From: Promerops cafer | Lineage: Eukaryota > Chordata > Aves > Passeriformes > Nectariniidae | Direction: 5' to 3' | Assembly: GCA_013398275.1 (NCBI GenBank) | Contig: VZSE01009346.1 | Coordinates: forward strand, 896,855-960,854 | DNA length: 64,000 nt | In this document: one piece after another, positions 62,801 to 64,000 of the stretch | Layout: every line of letters begins with the position of its first letter | Position numbering within the stretch: the stretch's first letter is position 1 | Made by a program: the position numbers and the translations under genes | Notes under the pieces: model-generated | The model's database searches: none | What the model was told of the DNA's origin: nothing | Seen by the model: only the letters and a program-made list of their open reading frames with translations

Positions 62801-64000
62801 AAGGGCTCATTGCTTCTTAATATTTCACAGTGTAAGCTGTAACTCAGCAGCTTTATTTTCCTCCTGGCTGCATTTCATCTCCCTTCAGTACTACATGCCC
62901 ACCTCTTTTGTTTTGGAAACTCTACTCTCTCATCAGCAGCTCTACTGTTAGGAAGGTAGCTGAAATGCTGGCCTTAGATTTTATTTGGTTTGTCCTGTTT
63001 GCCCCTCTGCAAAAGATAGCTTTTCTGATACACCACAAAAACTACTTTTGTGTTTCACGAGTGGGGCAACATCATCTGATGCAGCTGCTGCCTTCAAGTC
63101 TCTTCAGATTAAATCACATTAATTTACTGCAGGATCATTATAAAGCCATTCATGGATGCTTGTGTACTCAGAAATCACATTTACCAGCTGACTGAATGGA
63201 TGAATGCAGAGGAAATTACAACTTTCTTCTCTGAAATCATAGGCCTCTTCCACTTAAACAAGAGAATTTTTACTGGCTGAGGGCTACTAGAAGGCATACT
63301 AGCACTCCACATCATGTCTATAATGCCTCAAACCATGTAAAGTACACTGTTGGAAAATTTTATTAAAAATCTCATTCTTGGTAGAGATTCCTATGGAAAA
63401 TTACAAAACACTATCACATTATCACAAAGAAGATGGAGTGCAGTAAAAACCAGAAACAAACAATAGAGGTTAAAGACAAGGGATTGAAGGAGGATTAAAA
63501 GAGCCCAATACATGAGATTTCAGTAAAATGAGATTGCAGGATCACATGATTGTTCTCTACATTTATCTGAACGGCTTCAGGAGAAGAAAATTATTTCTAT
63601 GTAGTACAGGTGGAAGTACATATGAGAGCAGTTAGATAAAATAAAACAAACCCCACAACACTACCAAAATGGAGTTGAAAGTTTGTGACGCTTTTTCAAG
63701 CAGCAAACTTTTTAACAGAAAGGGATCCTCTACAATGCCTCTAATGAGCTATATACTCTGCAAAAAATTCAGGAAACATCTGTTTTTCTACTCATAATTA
63801 TATTTTATTCAGTAATTTTGAAGAAATTTTGAAATGTTTTCCCAATTATTATGTAGGACTTTGAAAACAAACCTGAATAAAGCACGAAAAATAGTAGGGA
63901 TAGATAGCATATTGTCAGTGGACAAGGTTATATGATTTAATAAATCTATTCCACAATTGATTTCCATTGAGCTATGAATTCTCACAGAATCTGAGTAGTT
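59848..64000. other. Unique AT-rich DNA to the window end, no gene seen
   Basis: No gene was recognised. A short three-unit 15-bp repeat starting with tcatccca lies at 60121-60165. Open frames are at most 95 codons (62908-63195, plus; 59681-60058 starts inside the LTR) and show no domains. Confidence 0.6.
60121..60165 (+). repeat. Three-unit 15-bp degenerate tandem repeat
   Basis: TCATCCCA recurs at 60121, 60136 and 60151, an exact 15-bp spacing, with variable T/C-rich filler. The repeat is short and probably a minor slippage product. Confidence 0.75.

Noticed and set aside
1..64000. CRISPR array, prokaryotic operon or phage-like system
   Set aside because: The CR1 and LTR content, microsatellites and lack of dense coding show vertebrate nuclear DNA. 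No regularly spaced repeat-spacer pattern exists.

Overview
The window looks like AT-rich vertebrate nuclear DNA from a bird, most likely a passerine. Two things point there. Several CR1-type non-LTR retrotransposon tails end in the avian TTCCAACC...ATTCTRTG pattern. Long terminal repeats (LTRs) resemble the ERVL-like LTR families common in songbird genomes. These family calls rest on remembered consensus patterns, not on a database search. I found no protein-coding gene, tRNA or rRNA that I can defend. The longest open frames lie inside repeats, or have random-looking composition with no recognisable domain. The window is best read as an intergenic or deep intronic gene desert.

Layout. 1-6606 is unique AT-rich DNA with one probable ancient SINE relic near 5.2 kb. 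6607-7366 is a compact, CpG-bearing array of about five units of 177-195 bp. Each unit carries telomere-like TTAGGG or degenerate GGG motifs, and the first two units are inverted relative to the last three. 7367-19480 holds a CR1 tail (8376-8772), a TTTC microsatellite (11301-11458) and an essentially perfect 66-bp triplication (11791-11988). 19481-20370 is an LTR split by a CR1 insertion. Another CR1 tail (20768-20893) and a full-length-looking solo LTR (22171-22750) follow. 22751-37506 is mostly unique DNA with a strong G-quadruplex motif on the minus strand (24354-24377), a possible tRNA-derived SINE relic (28785-28870), an ATTT microsatellite, a weak candidate exon (34564-34784) and a double poly(A) tract. 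37507-38163 and 43361-43645 are fragments of a second LTR family in opposite orientations. 46490-47271 is the largest CR1 copy and retains the end of its ORF2. 49194-50490 is a GAAGAAA-type polypurine array interrupted by a 778-base run of N. 58833-59847 is a nearly complete solo LTR of the second family. The rest is unique AT-rich sequence.

There is no gene network to describe. The biology here is transposon history (LTR solo formation, CR1 nesting, 5' truncation) and tandem-repeat dynamics. The strongest candidate for something undescribed is the inverted array at 6607-7366, whose period appears to change by whole telomere hexamers.
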